Source: JASBYZ01 sp029983705 (GTDB lineage Bacteria > Actinomycetota > Coriobacteriia > Coriobacteriales > JAEZZM01). From it: DNA of 64,000 nt. Location: positions 868,001 to 932,000 of the forward strand of contig OZ221969.1 of assembly GCA_965119715.1 (NCBI GenBank), written 5' to 3'. The translations under genes were made by a program, and so were the position numbers. Below the pieces are notes generated by a model. That model was not told the origin of the DNA. It did no database searches and saw nothing but the letters and a program-made list of their open reading frames with translations. Shown one piece after another: positions 16,877 through 25,653 of this stretch; position 1 is the stretch's first letter, and each line of letters starts with the position of its first letter.

Positions 16877-17735
16877 TTACGACTTAACAAGACAGGCAAA
16901 GGCCTTAGCAATATGCATAGGCGTCGTCTTTGTCTATACCGTCATAGCACTTTTGCTTTCAAATCGCTTTGAGTCTTTACATGTACTGCAATATTTTCTG
17001 ATATTTTTAGGGCTCTCTGTGAGCTTTATTAACCTTGTGAACCTCATCTTTCAGATTTATCTGATATATGACTACAACAAGACTATGTACGGTACACAAG
17101 GCATTCTTACTAATATTTTGCCTATGGATACCGGTAGCGTTGTACTTGCAAAGTCTTTATCGATAATGACGGTGATGCTCCTTATTAACATTGCACTTTC
17201 AATATTAACCCTGGTGATATTTGCTGCATTTGCAAGCCAAGTAAATCTAGATGAATTTGAAGAAGTGGCAATGGTCTTTCATTCGCTTGCAAAATTTTTT
17301 GAGCTAGGCATCCCAGCATGGTATATAGTAGCTGCAGTAGTAGGCCTTTTAGTTCAGTCATTTTATACGGCAGGATTTGTTGTCTTTGTAAACTCAATTG
17401 CAAATTTACCAAGCTTTAAAAAGTATAAGTTGTTCGTATTAATTTTGACCTCGATTATTATTATTGTGATCTGCATTATGTTTATTAACTTTGCATACCA
17501 GATAAATGTAGGATTTTCGCAAGAACTGTTGTTTGATAGCCGGGGCATTCTCAATGGCTTTGGTCCTCTCAAATTTAGTCACGATTCAAGCCCCTTTATT
17601 GACTGGAATGATAATGAAGGACTTCCAAATGTATTAAGTTTCGCTATTGCACCAACATTAATTATGTTTATCTCGGCTATTATTTTGATGGGTGCAGGCA
17701 TTTATTTAGCCGCTCGCAAACTCAGGATAAAATAG
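16857..17735 (+). CDS. ABC-2 type transporter permease
   Basis: A 292-residue membrane protein with about six hydrophobic segments, at about 17-35, 43-68, 98-122, 152-180, 195-220 and 265-288. No recognisable substrate-binding domain is present. Its position immediately after, and overlapping, a GntR-linked ABC ATPase supports assignment as the membrane subunit of that exporter. It is weakly conserved in sequence, so naming rests on topology and context. Confidence 0.75.
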   Translation: MVKELYSYDLTRQAKALAICIGVVFVYTVIALLLSNRFESLHVLQYFLIFLGLSVSFINLVNLIFQIYLIYDYNKTMYGTQGILTNILPMDTGSVVLAKSLSIMTVMLLINIALSILTLVIFAAFASQVNLDEFEEVAMVFHSLAKFFELGIPAWYIVAAVVGLLVQSFYTAGFVVFVNSIANLPSFKKYKLFVLILTSIIIIVICIMFINFAYQINVGFSQELLFDSRGILNGFGPLKFSHDSSPFIDWNDNEGLPNVLSFAIAPTLIMFISAIILMGAGIYLAARKLRIK

Positions 17736-17760
17736 AGGGTATTTCTAATATAATAAGATA

Positions 17761-17798
17761 TTGTAAAAATTTTAGTACATTGTATAGCGCACTATACA
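17761..17798 (+). promoter_or_regulatory. Candidate promoter with a palindromic operator before the pyruvate carboxylase genes
   Basis: TTGTAA (17761-17766), 16 bp, TATAGC (17783-17788) is a possible promoter. The perfect 7-4-7 palindrome TGTATAG-CGCA-CTATACA (17781-17798) covers the -10 and lies just before the AGGGAGG ribosome site. It may be a repressor operator or a short leader hairpin. No matching site was noticed elsewhere in the window. Confidence 0.45.
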
Positions 17799-17811
17799 GG
17801 GAGGTGCTTTT

Positions 17812-19680
17812 TTGAAACCACTCTACGTGATGGATACAACCATCAGAGACGGTCAGCAATCCTTATGGGCTACAAGAATGACCATTGGAGATATGCTTCC
17901 TATTTTGCCTAAGATGGATAAGGTGGGGTACTGGGCAATTGAGGCCTGGGGTGGTGCAACCTTTGATGCCTGTTTACGCTTCTTAGATGAAAACCCATGG
18001 GAGCGCTTACGTCTTATAAAGAAGGCTTGTCCAAACACACCACTATCAATGTTAGTTCGTGGACAAAACTTGGTAGGATATCACCACTATTCAAAAGATG
18101 TAGTTAATCACTTTATTAGCGCATCAAAAAGAAACGGCATTGAAGTATTTAGAGTATTTGACGCTTTAAATGATATTAGAAATATTGTTGACTGTGCTGA
18201 GGAAATCAAAGAGTGTGGGGGACACTTTGAGGGAGCCATTTCATATACCGTATCCCCAGTTCATACCCTTGATTCCTATGTTGAATATGCTATTAAGATG
18301 AAAGAGCTTGGCGCTGATACCATTGCTATCAAAGATATGGCGGGCCTTTTAACTCCATACAGAACTGATAGATTAGTGCGTGCACTCAAGTCTGAAATTG
18401 ACCTGCCAATTCACCTTCACTGTCACTACGTTGGAGGTATGGCACCAGCAAACTTTATGAAGGGCGCAGAGGCAGGAGCAGCAATTATTGACTCAGCCTC
18501 AGCTCCACTTGCCTTTGGTAATTCTCACCCTGCGGTAGAAATGCTTGCTGCAGCTTTTAGAGAGTCAGGTTATGATACAGGCTTTGACCTTGAGCTCTTA
18601 TTTGAAATTGCTAATTACTGGGAAGAAGTTAGAAAGAAAAATCACTACAAGCGTGGTGTCTCATCCCTCATCCACATGCAAGTATATAAGCATCAGATTC
18701 CTGGTGGAATGATGTCTAACCTCATGAGTCAACTTGAGGTTCAAAAAGCTTCAGACAGAATTGATGAGGTAATTGAAGAGATTCCTCGCGTTAGAGCTGA
18801 GGTAGGATTCCCACCGCTTGTTACCCCTATGTCACAAATTGTTGGAACGCAGGCGGTATTTAATGTTTTGACCGGTAAGCGCTGGGATGTAGTATCTCAA
18901 GAAATGAAAGACTACCTCTTAGGCTACTACGGTAAGGCGCCAGGTCCTATTGATAAAAATATTCTCGCCAAGGTAATTGGCGATCAGGAGCGCCTTGCAG
19001 ATGATGTGTGGCCAAGTAAGCTTGTAACTACAAGTTTTGAAGACTACAAAGAAGAAATTGGTGAGCTTGCTCAATCAGAAGAAGATGTGCTCATGTACGC
19101 TCTCTTCCCTCAGTCTGCAAAAGCTTATCTAAGCAAGCACCCCGCTCCAAGAGACGTTGACTTTTTAATGGCACAAGATTCAAGCCTAGTGAAGGAGGAA
19201 GATTACGTGGATATGAACCAAATCCGTGACTTGATTCGTGCTGTTGAAGAATCAGGCATTGGTGAGATAACCATCAAAGAAGCAGGTAGTGAGATTACTG
19301 TGAGAAAGCCAGAGGTTGCAAAGGCAATTAATCAGGCTCAAGGAGGAGCACTCGAGCTCTCTCAGGTCCAAGCTCCAGCACAGATGACTCAGGCTCAGGC
19401 AAGTGCACCTGCACAGTCAAGCGATAAGCCTGCCTCATGGCTCGCAGTTACATCTCCTATGGTTGGAACCTTTTATGAGGCACCTGCCCCAGGGGAGGCA
19501 CCATTTGCAAGCGTGGGCGATAAAATCATGGCAGGAGATGCCCTCTGCATTGTTGAGGCTATGAAGCTCATGAACGAGATTAATGCAGAACAAATGTGTG
19601 AAGTGAAAGAGGTTTGCGTAAAAGACGGAGACCCAGTAGAGTTTGGAACAACCCTCTTTTATGTAGAGCCAATTGCATAA
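17812..19680 (+). CDS. pycB: Pyruvate carboxylase subunit B (carboxyltransferase plus AccB-like biotin domain)
   Basis: 622 residues. The carboxyltransferase barrel starts DTTIRDGQQSLWATR and contains the metal site HLHCHYVGG, then the PYC/OADA domain to about 460. The rest (about 466-622) resembles a whole AccB: IRDLIRAVEESGIGEITIKE, a Pro/Ala/Gln-rich linker, and the biotinyl motif EAMKLM with biotin lysine K585. With the accC gene next door this fits the two-subunit pyruvate carboxylase that makes oxaloacetate from pyruvate. An oxaloacetate decarboxylase role is less likely because no oadB/oadG pump subunits are near. The start is TTG after GGGAGGTG. An internal start appears at the AccB boundary. 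Confidence 0.85.
   Translation: MKPLYVMDTTIRDGQQSLWATRMTIGDMLPILPKMDKVGYWAIEAWGGATFDACLRFLDENPWERLRLIKKACPNTPLSMLVRGQNLVGYHHYSKDVVNHFISASKRNGIEVFRVFDALNDIRNIVDCAEEIKECGGHFEGAISYTVSPVHTLDSYVEYAIKMKELGADTIAIKDMAGLLTPYRTDRLVRALKSEIDLPIHLHCHYVGGMAPANFMKGAEAGAAIIDSASAPLAFGNSHPAVEMLAAAFRESGYDTGFDLELLFEIANYWEEVRKKNHYKRGVSSLIHMQVYKHQIPGGMMSNLMSQLEVQKASDRIDEVIEEIPRVRAEVGFPPLVTPMSQIVGTQAVFNVLTGKRWDVVSQEMKDYLLGYYGKAPGPIDKNILAKVIGDQERLADDVWPSKLVTTSFEDYKEEIGELAQSEEDVLMYALFPQSAKAYLSKHPAPRDVDFLMAQDSSLVKEEDYVDMNQIRDLIRAVEESGIGEITIKEAGSEITVRKPEVAKAINQAQGGALELSQVQAPAQMTQAQASAPAQSSDKPASWLAVTSPMVGTFYEAPAPGEAPFASVGDKIMAGDALCIVEAMKLMNEINAEQMCEVKEVCVKDGDPVEFGTTLFYVEPIA
19192..19209 (+). promoter_or_regulatory. Internal Shine-Dalgarno and GTG start for a free AccB-like protein
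   Basis: AAGGAGG at 19192-19198 is followed, 8 bases later, by an in-frame GTG (19207), and then by ATG at 19213. Initiation here would give about 157 residues, the normal AccB length, starting exactly at the AccB-type N-terminal domain. This is either a relic of gene fusion or a working second start. Sequence alone cannot separate these. Confidence 0.5.
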
Positions 19681-19710
19681 AAGTTACGAGTGATATAGAA
19701 GGCTGAGTAT

Positions 19711-21066
19711 ATGTTTAAGCGTATTTTAATTGCAAATAGAGGTGAAATTGCCCTGCGCATTGTGCGTGCATGTCATGACATGGGAATTGAGGCAGTAGTT
19801 GCTTATTCAGAAGGTGATAAAGATACCCTAGCAGTTAAATACGCTGATAGGGCGGTGTGTATTGGGCCTACGCCATCTGCTAAGTCCTATCTTTCAATTC
19901 CAGCAATTATTGGTGCTGCAAATGCCTTTGGCTGTGAAGCGGTGCATCCAGGATACGGCTTTTTATCTGAAAGAGCTGACTTTGCGCGCGCGTGTGCAGA
20001 CAATGACCTTGTCTTTATTGGTCCAGATGCTGACCTTATAGATAAGATGGGCGAGAAGTCCAATGCCAAACAGACCATGAAGGCTGCCGGAGTCCCTTGC
20101 GTACCTGGATCTGACGGTCCAGTTGAAAGCGCAAAAGAGGCTCGCGAACTTGCCAATAAGTTTGGCTATCCAGTCTTGATTAAAGCAAGTGCTGGCGGCG
20201 GCGGAAAAGGTATGCGTCTTGTTGAGGATGAAAAAGACATAGAGCACGCCTTTCAAGCTGCAAAAACTGAAGCTCAGTCTGCCTTTGGAAACGATGAGGT
20301 CTACCTCGAAAAATACCTCATTAAACCTCGTCACGTAGAAATTCAGGTTATCGCAGACAATCACGGCAATGCCATGCATCTCTGTGAGCGTGACTGCTCT
20401 ATTCAAAGAAGACACCAAAAGCTTATTGAAGAAGCTCCATCTCCAGCCTTATCTGAAGAACTTAGACAAGAGATGGGTGCAACTGCAGTAAAGGCAGTTA
20501 AAGAGCTTGGCTACACTAACGCTGGAACCATAGAGTTTTTGTTAGACGTAAACAATCACTTCTACTTTATGGAAATGAACACTCGTGTACAGGTAGAACA
20601 TCCTGTGACCGAGCAAATTACTCAGGTAGATATATTAAAAGAGCAAATTAGAATAGCCGCTGGAGAAACATTAAGCCTTGAGAGCTCAAAGCCACTTTCT
20701 CCAAGTGGGCATGCCATTGAATTTAGAATTAATGCAGAAGATCCAAGTCACAACTTTAGACCAAATCCTGGTAAAATAACTAAGCTAATTTTCCCAGGCG
20801 GTCCAGGTGTGAGAGTGGATTCCCATATTTATGAGGGATACAGTGTTCCACCAAGCTATGACTCACTTATAGCAAAATTAATCGTATGGGGAACAACTCG
20901 TGAAGAAGCTATAGCTCGTGCAAAACGTGCCTTGAGTGAATTTGTAATTGAGGGTATACAAACAACTATACCTTTTGACTTAGATGTCTTAAATCAAGAG
21001 GCATTTTTAGACGGTAAGGTATATACCGATTTTATCGAAGAACATATGCACGAGTATTTGGTATAG
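19711..21066 (+). CDS. accC: Biotin carboxylase subunit (pyruvate carboxylase subunit A / AccC type)
   Basis: A 451-residue ATP-grasp enzyme. It opens with MFKRILIANRGEIALRIVRA, has the glycine-rich ATP loop KASAGGGGKGMRLV, the catalytic region ERDCSIQRRHQKLIEEAPSP, and MNTRVQVEHPVTEQ. It carboxylates the biotin on its partner using bicarbonate and ATP. It lies 30 bp after pycB, so the likely complex is pyruvate carboxylase. It could also serve an acetyl-CoA carboxylase if AccD and AccA exist elsewhere. Length and motifs are complete. Confidence 0.92.
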   Translation: MFKRILIANRGEIALRIVRACHDMGIEAVVAYSEGDKDTLAVKYADRAVCIGPTPSAKSYLSIPAIIGAANAFGCEAVHPGYGFLSERADFARACADNDLVFIGPDADLIDKMGEKSNAKQTMKAAGVPCVPGSDGPVESAKEARELANKFGYPVLIKASAGGGGKGMRLVEDEKDIEHAFQAAKTEAQSAFGNDEVYLEKYLIKPRHVEIQVIADNHGNAMHLCERDCSIQRRHQKLIEEAPSPALSEELRQEMGATAVKAVKELGYTNAGTIEFLLDVNNHFYFMEMNTRVQVEHPVTEQITQVDILKEQIRIAAGETLSLESSKPLSPSGHAIEFRINAEDPSHNFRPNPGKITKLIFPGGPGVRVDSHIYEGYSVPPSYDSLIAKLIVWGTTREEAIARAKRALSEFVIEGIQTTIPFDLDVLNQEAFLDGKVYTDFIEEHMHEYLV

Positions 21067-21080
21067 AAAGGGTTTTAACC

Positions 21081-21437
21081 GTGGAAAATGAGATTAAGAT
21101 TGACGGATTAGGAATTTCAAAAGACGTTATTTCTACCGTAGTTAAAATTGCCTGCTCACACCATGATGGCGTAGAAAGCTTGGGCGAGAATGTCATTACT
21201 AACCAAGTAAAGTCTCTTTTTGGCCAAAACCAAACTGAAGCCAACGGAATTGATGTGGCTACTGTTGATAATAAGCTCGCATTAGCAGTGCATCTCAACG
21301 TATTTTATGGCTATCAGCTCAAAGAGCTTGCAAGCGAGGTTAGAAAGCTTGTTGTTGATGCTATTAACGCCCAAATTGGTGTTGAGGTATCAGCGGTAGA
21401 TGTCTTTATTGATAACGTTGTCATTCCTAAAAACTAA
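21081..21437 (+). CDS. Asp23/Gls24 family envelope stress protein
   Basis: A 118-residue DUF322 protein. It has the family pattern of an N-terminal strand-helix (GISKDVISTVVKIACSHHDGV), a central variable loop, and a closing VDVFIDNVVIPKN. Homologues associate with the membrane and affect envelope homeostasis. The gene starts with GTG 14 bp after accC and lies just before nusB. In Gram-positive bacteria this family (YqhY) often sits between accC and nusB, and YqhY has been linked to acetyl-CoA carboxylase control. Confidence 0.88.
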   Translation: MENEIKIDGLGISKDVISTVVKIACSHHDGVESLGENVITNQVKSLFGQNQTEANGIDVATVDNKLALAVHLNVFYGYQLKELASEVRKLVVDAINAQIGVEVSAVDVFIDNVVIPKN

Positions 21438-21453
21438 AGGACTTACGAGCACG

Positions 21454-21864
21454 GTGAACCTTCACAAAACGAGAACACAAAACAGAATGCAGGCGCTGCA
21501 GCTAGTTTTTCAGGCTGAAGCGCTCGATAAAAGTCTTAAAGATTTACTTGAAGAAAACAGCTATGTTTTAGAAGACGGTCCTTTAGACGAATACGCACGT
21601 GAGCTTGCCTTAGGTGTTGAAGAACATATCCCAGAACTTGACCGCCAAATTGATGCGGTATCAACTAACTGGGATATTGATCGTATGCCAAAGGTTGATA
21701 AGTGCATCATGCGTATCGCCCTCTACGAAATGCAATATGTTGATGAAATCCCCGTTAATGTAGCTATATCTGAAGCTGTTGAGATAGCAAAATTGTATGG
21801 AACTGATGAGTCTTCAAAGTTTATTAACGGATTATTAGGTAACATTGCTCGAAACAAGGCATAA
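21454..21864 (+). CDS. nusB: Transcription antitermination factor NusB
   Basis: A 136-residue all-helical protein with the expected pattern KTRTQNRMQALQLVFQAE at the start, WDIDRMPKVDKCIMRIALYE in the middle and INGLLGNIA at the end. NusB binds boxA RNA together with NusE (S10) and promotes rRNA antitermination. The GTG at 21454 follows AAAGGA at 21436-21441, which overlaps the Asp23 stop; the frame from 21400 has no support. The xseB gene follows after 18 bp. Confidence 0.92.
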   Translation: MNLHKTRTQNRMQALQLVFQAEALDKSLKDLLEENSYVLEDGPLDEYARELALGVEEHIPELDRQIDAVSTNWDIDRMPKVDKCIMRIALYEMQYVDEIPVNVAISEAVEIAKLYGTDESSKFINGLLGNIARNKA

Positions 21865-21882
21865 AAAGATAAAGTAAACATT

Positions 21883-22080
21883 ATGACTAATACAGAACGT
21901 TATACAACATATCAAGAACTAAGTACTCGACTTGATGAGATTGTAGAAGAGGTAAAAGCAAAAGATACCTCTCTAGAAAAAAGCCTAGATTTATTTGATG
22001 AGGCAATTGAACTAGGTGCTCAGGCAGTTGAGTTAGTAGATAGTGAAGCATTAGGGGAGAACGAGAGCCCTTCTGCATAG
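21883..22080 (+). CDS. xseB: Exodeoxyribonuclease VII small subunit
   Basis: 65 residues, mostly one amphipathic coiled coil: YQELSTRLDEIVEEVKAKDT then SLEKSLDLFDEAIELG is the XseB signature. The subunit assembles with XseA to degrade single-stranded DNA. In many Gram-positive genomes xseA lies immediately before xseB, but here nusB precedes it and no xseA is visible in the window. The last ten residues are acidic and unlike the usual end. dxs follows 17 bp later. Confidence 0.85.
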   Translation: MTNTERYTTYQELSTRLDEIVEEVKAKDTSLEKSLDLFDEAIELGAQAVELVDSEALGENESPSA

Positions 22081-22097
22081 GGAGGTTGCTTTAAGCA

Positions 22098-23984
22098 TTG
22101 TCTCAAAACATTTTAGACACAATTAGCTCACCGGCAGATATTAAAAGATTATCTATTCCTCAGCTTGAACAGCTTGCCCTCGAGCTAAGAGCAGAAATGA
22201 TTGCCGTAACTTCTCAGATGGGTGGTCACCTTGCCCCATCTTTAGGTGCGGTAGAACTTATATTAGCTTGTCACTACGTATTATCTTGTCCAGATGACAA
22301 ATTAGTTTTTGACGTAGGACACCAGGCTTACGCTCATAAAATTCTTACCGGCAGACGCGATAAGATGTATTTCTTACGACAACTTGGCGGTATTTCTGGA
22401 TTTACCAAAAGAAAAGAATGCCAGTTTGACGTCCATGATTCAGGGCACGCATCAGACTCTTTGGCTACAGCACTTGGACTCTGCATTGCACGAGACCTCA
22501 ACAAAACAAAAGAAAATGTCGTTGCCATTATTGGAGACGCTGCTATGGGTGGCGGTATGGCCTTTGAGGCCTTAAATGAAATTGGCAACCTTAAAAAGAA
22601 CATGGTAATTATCTTAAATGATAATGAGATGTCCATCTCGCCAACAGTTGGCGCACTCTCAAATTACCTTGCTCACATTAGAACTTCAAAAAGCTATACC
22701 ACTGCACGCGATAAATTTGAAAGCTCACTTCAGCGAGATCTAGGCCCGCTTGGTGGTCCTTTAGTTAATGCTGCCGAGCAAATTAAGGGCTCAGCTAAGC
22801 AGCTCTTAGTGCCAGGAATGCTTTTTGAAGAATTTGGTCTAACCTATCTTGGACCTATTGATGGCCATAATCTCTCTGCTCTTATTCACACCCTTAAGCG
22901 CGCGGTTTCTATGAAGGTGCCAGTGCTTATACATGCGGTGACCGTTAAGGGTAAGGGCTACAGCTTTGCTGAGCATAACTCAGAGAAGTTTCATGGTATC
23001 TCACCATTTGAGATGTCTACGGGTGCAGTGGCTAAAAAGAAGGCACCAATTTCATACACCAATGCATTTGCTCAGCAGCTTGAAAAAGAAGCAGCTACCA
23101 ACAAAGATATCATTGCTTTTACAGCTGCAATGAAGTCGGGAACCGGTTTAAATAAATTTGCTGAACTGTATCCTGATAGATTTTTTGACATGGGTATTGC
23201 AGAGGAAGCTACCGTTACCACAGCCGCAGGCGCTGCTATTGGTGGCAAAAAGCCAGTAGTCTGCATTTATTCAACCTTCTTACAGCGCGCCTTTGACCAG
23301 ATTGCTATCAATGTTTGCGAGCCAAACTTAGATGTAGTCTTTGCTATTGATAGAGCAGGTCTTGTGGGCGAAGACGGCCCAACTCACCACGGTATGTTTG
23401 ATATGAGCTACCTTAGATGCCTACCAAACATGAAGATTATTTCACCTTCAAATGAGGAGCAGGTACAAGATGCGCTTTATACCGCGCTCAGGACCTCAGG
23501 CCCAATTGCGCTGAGGTATCCGCGCGGATCAGCTACGGGTATAGAGATAAAGCCAGAGCGTAAGATGCTTGAGCTAGGCAAGTCTCAAAAAATTAAAGAG
23601 GGTAAAGACATTGCTATTTTAGCTATTGGACGCATGGCAAATGTTGCAAAAGAGGCGGCAGAGCTCTTAGAACAAGAAGAAGTAAGCGCAAGTGTCTATG
23701 ACATGATTTGGCTTAAACCTCTTGATAATGAAGCAGTTAAAGAGGCCTGTGAGACAAGCAAACTTGTTGTAACTATAGAAGAGGCCACCAAGGCCGGAGG
23801 ATTTTCTGCGGCAGTGCTTGAGTCTATGAGTGAGCAAGCACTTGAGTCAGAGGTGCTTCGCATTGGTGTTGATGACGAGTTTGTACAACAAGGCAATATG
23901 AATGCACTGCTTGAGTCTGTAGGGCTTGCTCCAAAGCCTGTGGCAGAGCAAATTTTAGATGCATACTCAAAACTTAGTAAGTAA
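22098..23984 (+). CDS. dxs: 1-deoxy-D-xylulose-5-phosphate synthase
   Basis: A 628-residue thiamine-diphosphate enzyme condensing pyruvate and glyceraldehyde-3-phosphate, the first step of the MEP isoprenoid pathway. The TPP site is GDAAMGGGMAFEALN followed by the NDNEMSISP segment. The transketolase-like pyrimidine domain has YSTFLQRAFDQI and DRAGLVGEDGPTHHG. The C-terminal domain is complete. The start is TTG at 22098, 9 bp after a perfect GGAGGTTG site. It is placed between xseB and tlyA, a conserved Gram-positive order. Confidence 0.96.
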   Translation: MSQNILDTISSPADIKRLSIPQLEQLALELRAEMIAVTSQMGGHLAPSLGAVELILACHYVLSCPDDKLVFDVGHQAYAHKILTGRRDKMYFLRQLGGISGFTKRKECQFDVHDSGHASDSLATALGLCIARDLNKTKENVVAIIGDAAMGGGMAFEALNEIGNLKKNMVIILNDNEMSISPTVGALSNYLAHIRTSKSYTTARDKFESSLQRDLGPLGGPLVNAAEQIKGSAKQLLVPGMLFEEFGLTYLGPIDGHNLSALIHTLKRAVSMKVPVLIHAVTVKGKGYSFAEHNSEKFHGISPFEMSTGAVAKKKAPISYTNAFAQQLEKEAATNKDIIAFTAAMKSGTGLNKFAELYPDRFFDMGIAEEATVTTAAGAAIGGKKPVVCIYSTFLQRAFDQIAINVCEPNLDVVFAIDRAGLVGEDGPTHHGMFDMSYLRCLPNMKIISPSNEEQVQDALYTALRTSGPIALRYPRGSATGIEIKPERKMLELGKSQKIKEGKDIAILAIGRMANVAKEAAELLEQEEVSASVYDMIWLKPLDNEAVKEACETSKLVVTIEEATKAGGFSAAVLESMSEQALESEVLRIGVDDEFVQQGNMNALLESVGLAPKPVAEQILDAYSKLSK

Positions 23985-24001
23985 CAGGAGTATGTTTAGC
24001 T

Positions 24002-24787
24002 ATGCAAAAAGTGCGAGTTGATAAGCTCTTAGTAGACTTAGGTATAGCTGAAGATACAGATAAGGCACTGCGCCTCATTATGGCGGGAGAAGTTTCTTCT
24101 GAGGGGCGCAGGCTTGAAAGTGCGGGCGAGAAGATCTCTCCAGATGCCCACATTCACATTAAATCTCAAAAGACATACGTATCTCGTGGAGGACATAAAA
24201 TTGAAGGCGCGCTAAAAGCTTTTGAGATTTCTCCAAAAGGACTTAACTGCCTTGATATAGGCTGTTCTTCAGGTGGTTTTACTGACTGCTTGCTTAAGGC
24301 AGGCGCAAACCATGTCTCCTCAGTTGACGTTGGTTTTGCCCAGTTTGATTGGGCTCTTAGGCAGGATAGCAGGGTTTCTCTTTTTGAGAAAACAAACATT
24401 GTTGATGTAGACCCCCATGAAATAGCTGCCCCCTTTGATTTAATTGTCTGCGACGTCTCATTTACGGCAATTCATAATATTTTGGACAGCGTTGAGTCAT
24501 TACTTACAGATACTGGGGTATTTTTAAGTTTAGTAAAACCTCAATTTGAGGCACCAAAAGAGCTCGTGGGTGAGGGTGGAGTGATTCGAGAGAGATCTGT
24601 TCACTCCCTTGTGCTCAATCAAGTTTTAGCTGACTTTGAGCACTCAAGCTTAAATGTGAAGGGTTTTTGCGTGTCTACTATAAAGGGGCCAAAGGGTAAC
24701 AGAGAATTTTTTGTTTGTGCTTCAAAAGCGTTTAGCAAACATTTAGTAGATATAGAGAAGATGGTTGATGAGGCTTGGAAATTATAG
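24002..24787 (+). CDS. tlyA: TlyA family rRNA 2'-O-methyltransferase (hemolysin-type)
   Basis: 261 residues. An S4 RNA-binding domain at about 1-60 (VRVDKLLVDLGIAEDTDKAL) precedes an FtsJ-like methyltransferase, with SAM loop CLDIGCSSGGFTDCLL and catalytic-tetrad segments KPQFEA and KGPKGN. Family members 2'-O-methylate 16S and 23S rRNA, which is linked to capreomycin sensitivity, and some were first called hemolysins. It heads the conserved tlyA-nadK-recN block of actinobacteria. Confidence 0.92.
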   Translation: MQKVRVDKLLVDLGIAEDTDKALRLIMAGEVSSEGRRLESAGEKISPDAHIHIKSQKTYVSRGGHKIEGALKAFEISPKGLNCLDIGCSSGGFTDCLLKAGANHVSSVDVGFAQFDWALRQDSRVSLFEKTNIVDVDPHEIAAPFDLIVCDVSFTAIHNILDSVESLLTDTGVFLSLVKPQFEAPKELVGEGGVIRERSVHSLVLNQVLADFEHSSLNVKGFCVSTIKGPKGNREFFVCASKAFSKHLVDIEKMVDEAWKL

Positions 24788-24798
24788 AAGGTAGTCAA

Positions 24799-25653
24799 AT
24801 GAAAATATTATTGGTTCCAAACCACGTATACCAAAAATCTCTTGACTCTGCATACATGCTTGAGGTCTTTTTATCTCGTCAGGGCTATGAGGTGGTAATG
24901 GCACCTGACTTTAGAGAGCAAGATAGCCCAGGTGAAAACTTTAAGCCTGAAGATTTTGGACTGTGCATAGCACTTGGTGGAGACGGAACGGTGCTCAGAG
25001 CAGCTCGCATCATTAATTATGCAGAAGTGCCTATTTTAGGGGTGTCCTATGGTCATCTTGGCTTTCTTACAAGTGGAGACCCTGAGAGCTTAATTGAGCT
25101 GGTAAGTTCTGCGCTTGCTGGAGAGCTTAAACTTTCAAGGCGTGCAACTATTTTGTGCGAGATTACTACCGTTGATGATGCAGGAGTGCTTGAAACCTTT
25201 AAGCAGTTTGCCTTAAATGAGATTGCAGTAACCCGTGGAAACAGCGGCAAAATGATTTCTTTTGACCTGCTTGTCAACGGCATTAAGCTTGCATCTCTAC
25301 GGGGAGACGGCGTGGTTGTTTCAAGCGCAACCGGTTCTACCGGTTATGCTTTATCTGCAGGTGGCCCAATAGTTTCACCAGATTTTTCTGGCATGATTTG
25401 TGCACCCCTTGCACCTCACACCCTTTCTTCGCGTCCCTTTGTAACTTCTCCATCAGATATCATTTCAATTGAGTTTGATGAAGACTACGGACCTGATAGA
25501 TTTACTTATGCAGACGGCATTTTGCTTACAGAACAAAAGCGCGCCCTCTCTATACAGTTTAAAAAGGGCCCGGGAGATATTTTGTTACTTGCGGGAAGCG
25601 AAGATTATTTCTACAAGAAGATTTCTGAGATATTTTATGGGGGACGTCCGTGA
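24799..25653 (+). CDS. nadK: NAD kinase
   Basis: 284 residues. The signatures are GGDGTVLRAAR, NEIAVTRG, and SATGSTGYALSAGGPIVSP, which together form the NAD- and ATP-binding site. It makes NADP from NAD. The ATG at 24799 follows GAAGGTAG; the frame upstream overlaps the end of tlyA and is not needed. The stop overlaps the recN start by 4 bp (GTGA). Confidence 0.95.
   Translation: MKILLVPNHVYQKSLDSAYMLEVFLSRQGYEVVMAPDFREQDSPGENFKPEDFGLCIALGGDGTVLRAARIINYAEVPILGVSYGHLGFLTSGDPESLIELVSSALAGELKLSRRATILCEITTVDDAGVLETFKQFALNEIAVTRGNSGKMISFDLLVNGIKLASLRGDGVVVSSATGSTGYALSAGGPIVSPDFSGMICAPLAPHTLSSRPFVTSPSDIISIEFDEDYGPDRFTYADGILLTEQKRALSIQFKKGPGDILLLAGSEDYFYKKISEIFYGGRP

Noticed and set aside
11658..17735. 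Prophage or insertion sequence in the accessory-looking region
   Set aside because: No integrase, transposase, terminal repeats or phage genes were found; the genes look like ordinary accessory genes.
17812..21066. Sodium-pumping oxaloacetate decarboxylase
   Set aside because: The alpha-subunit-like gene is followed by biotin carboxylase, not by oadB or oadG, so pyruvate carboxylase fits better.
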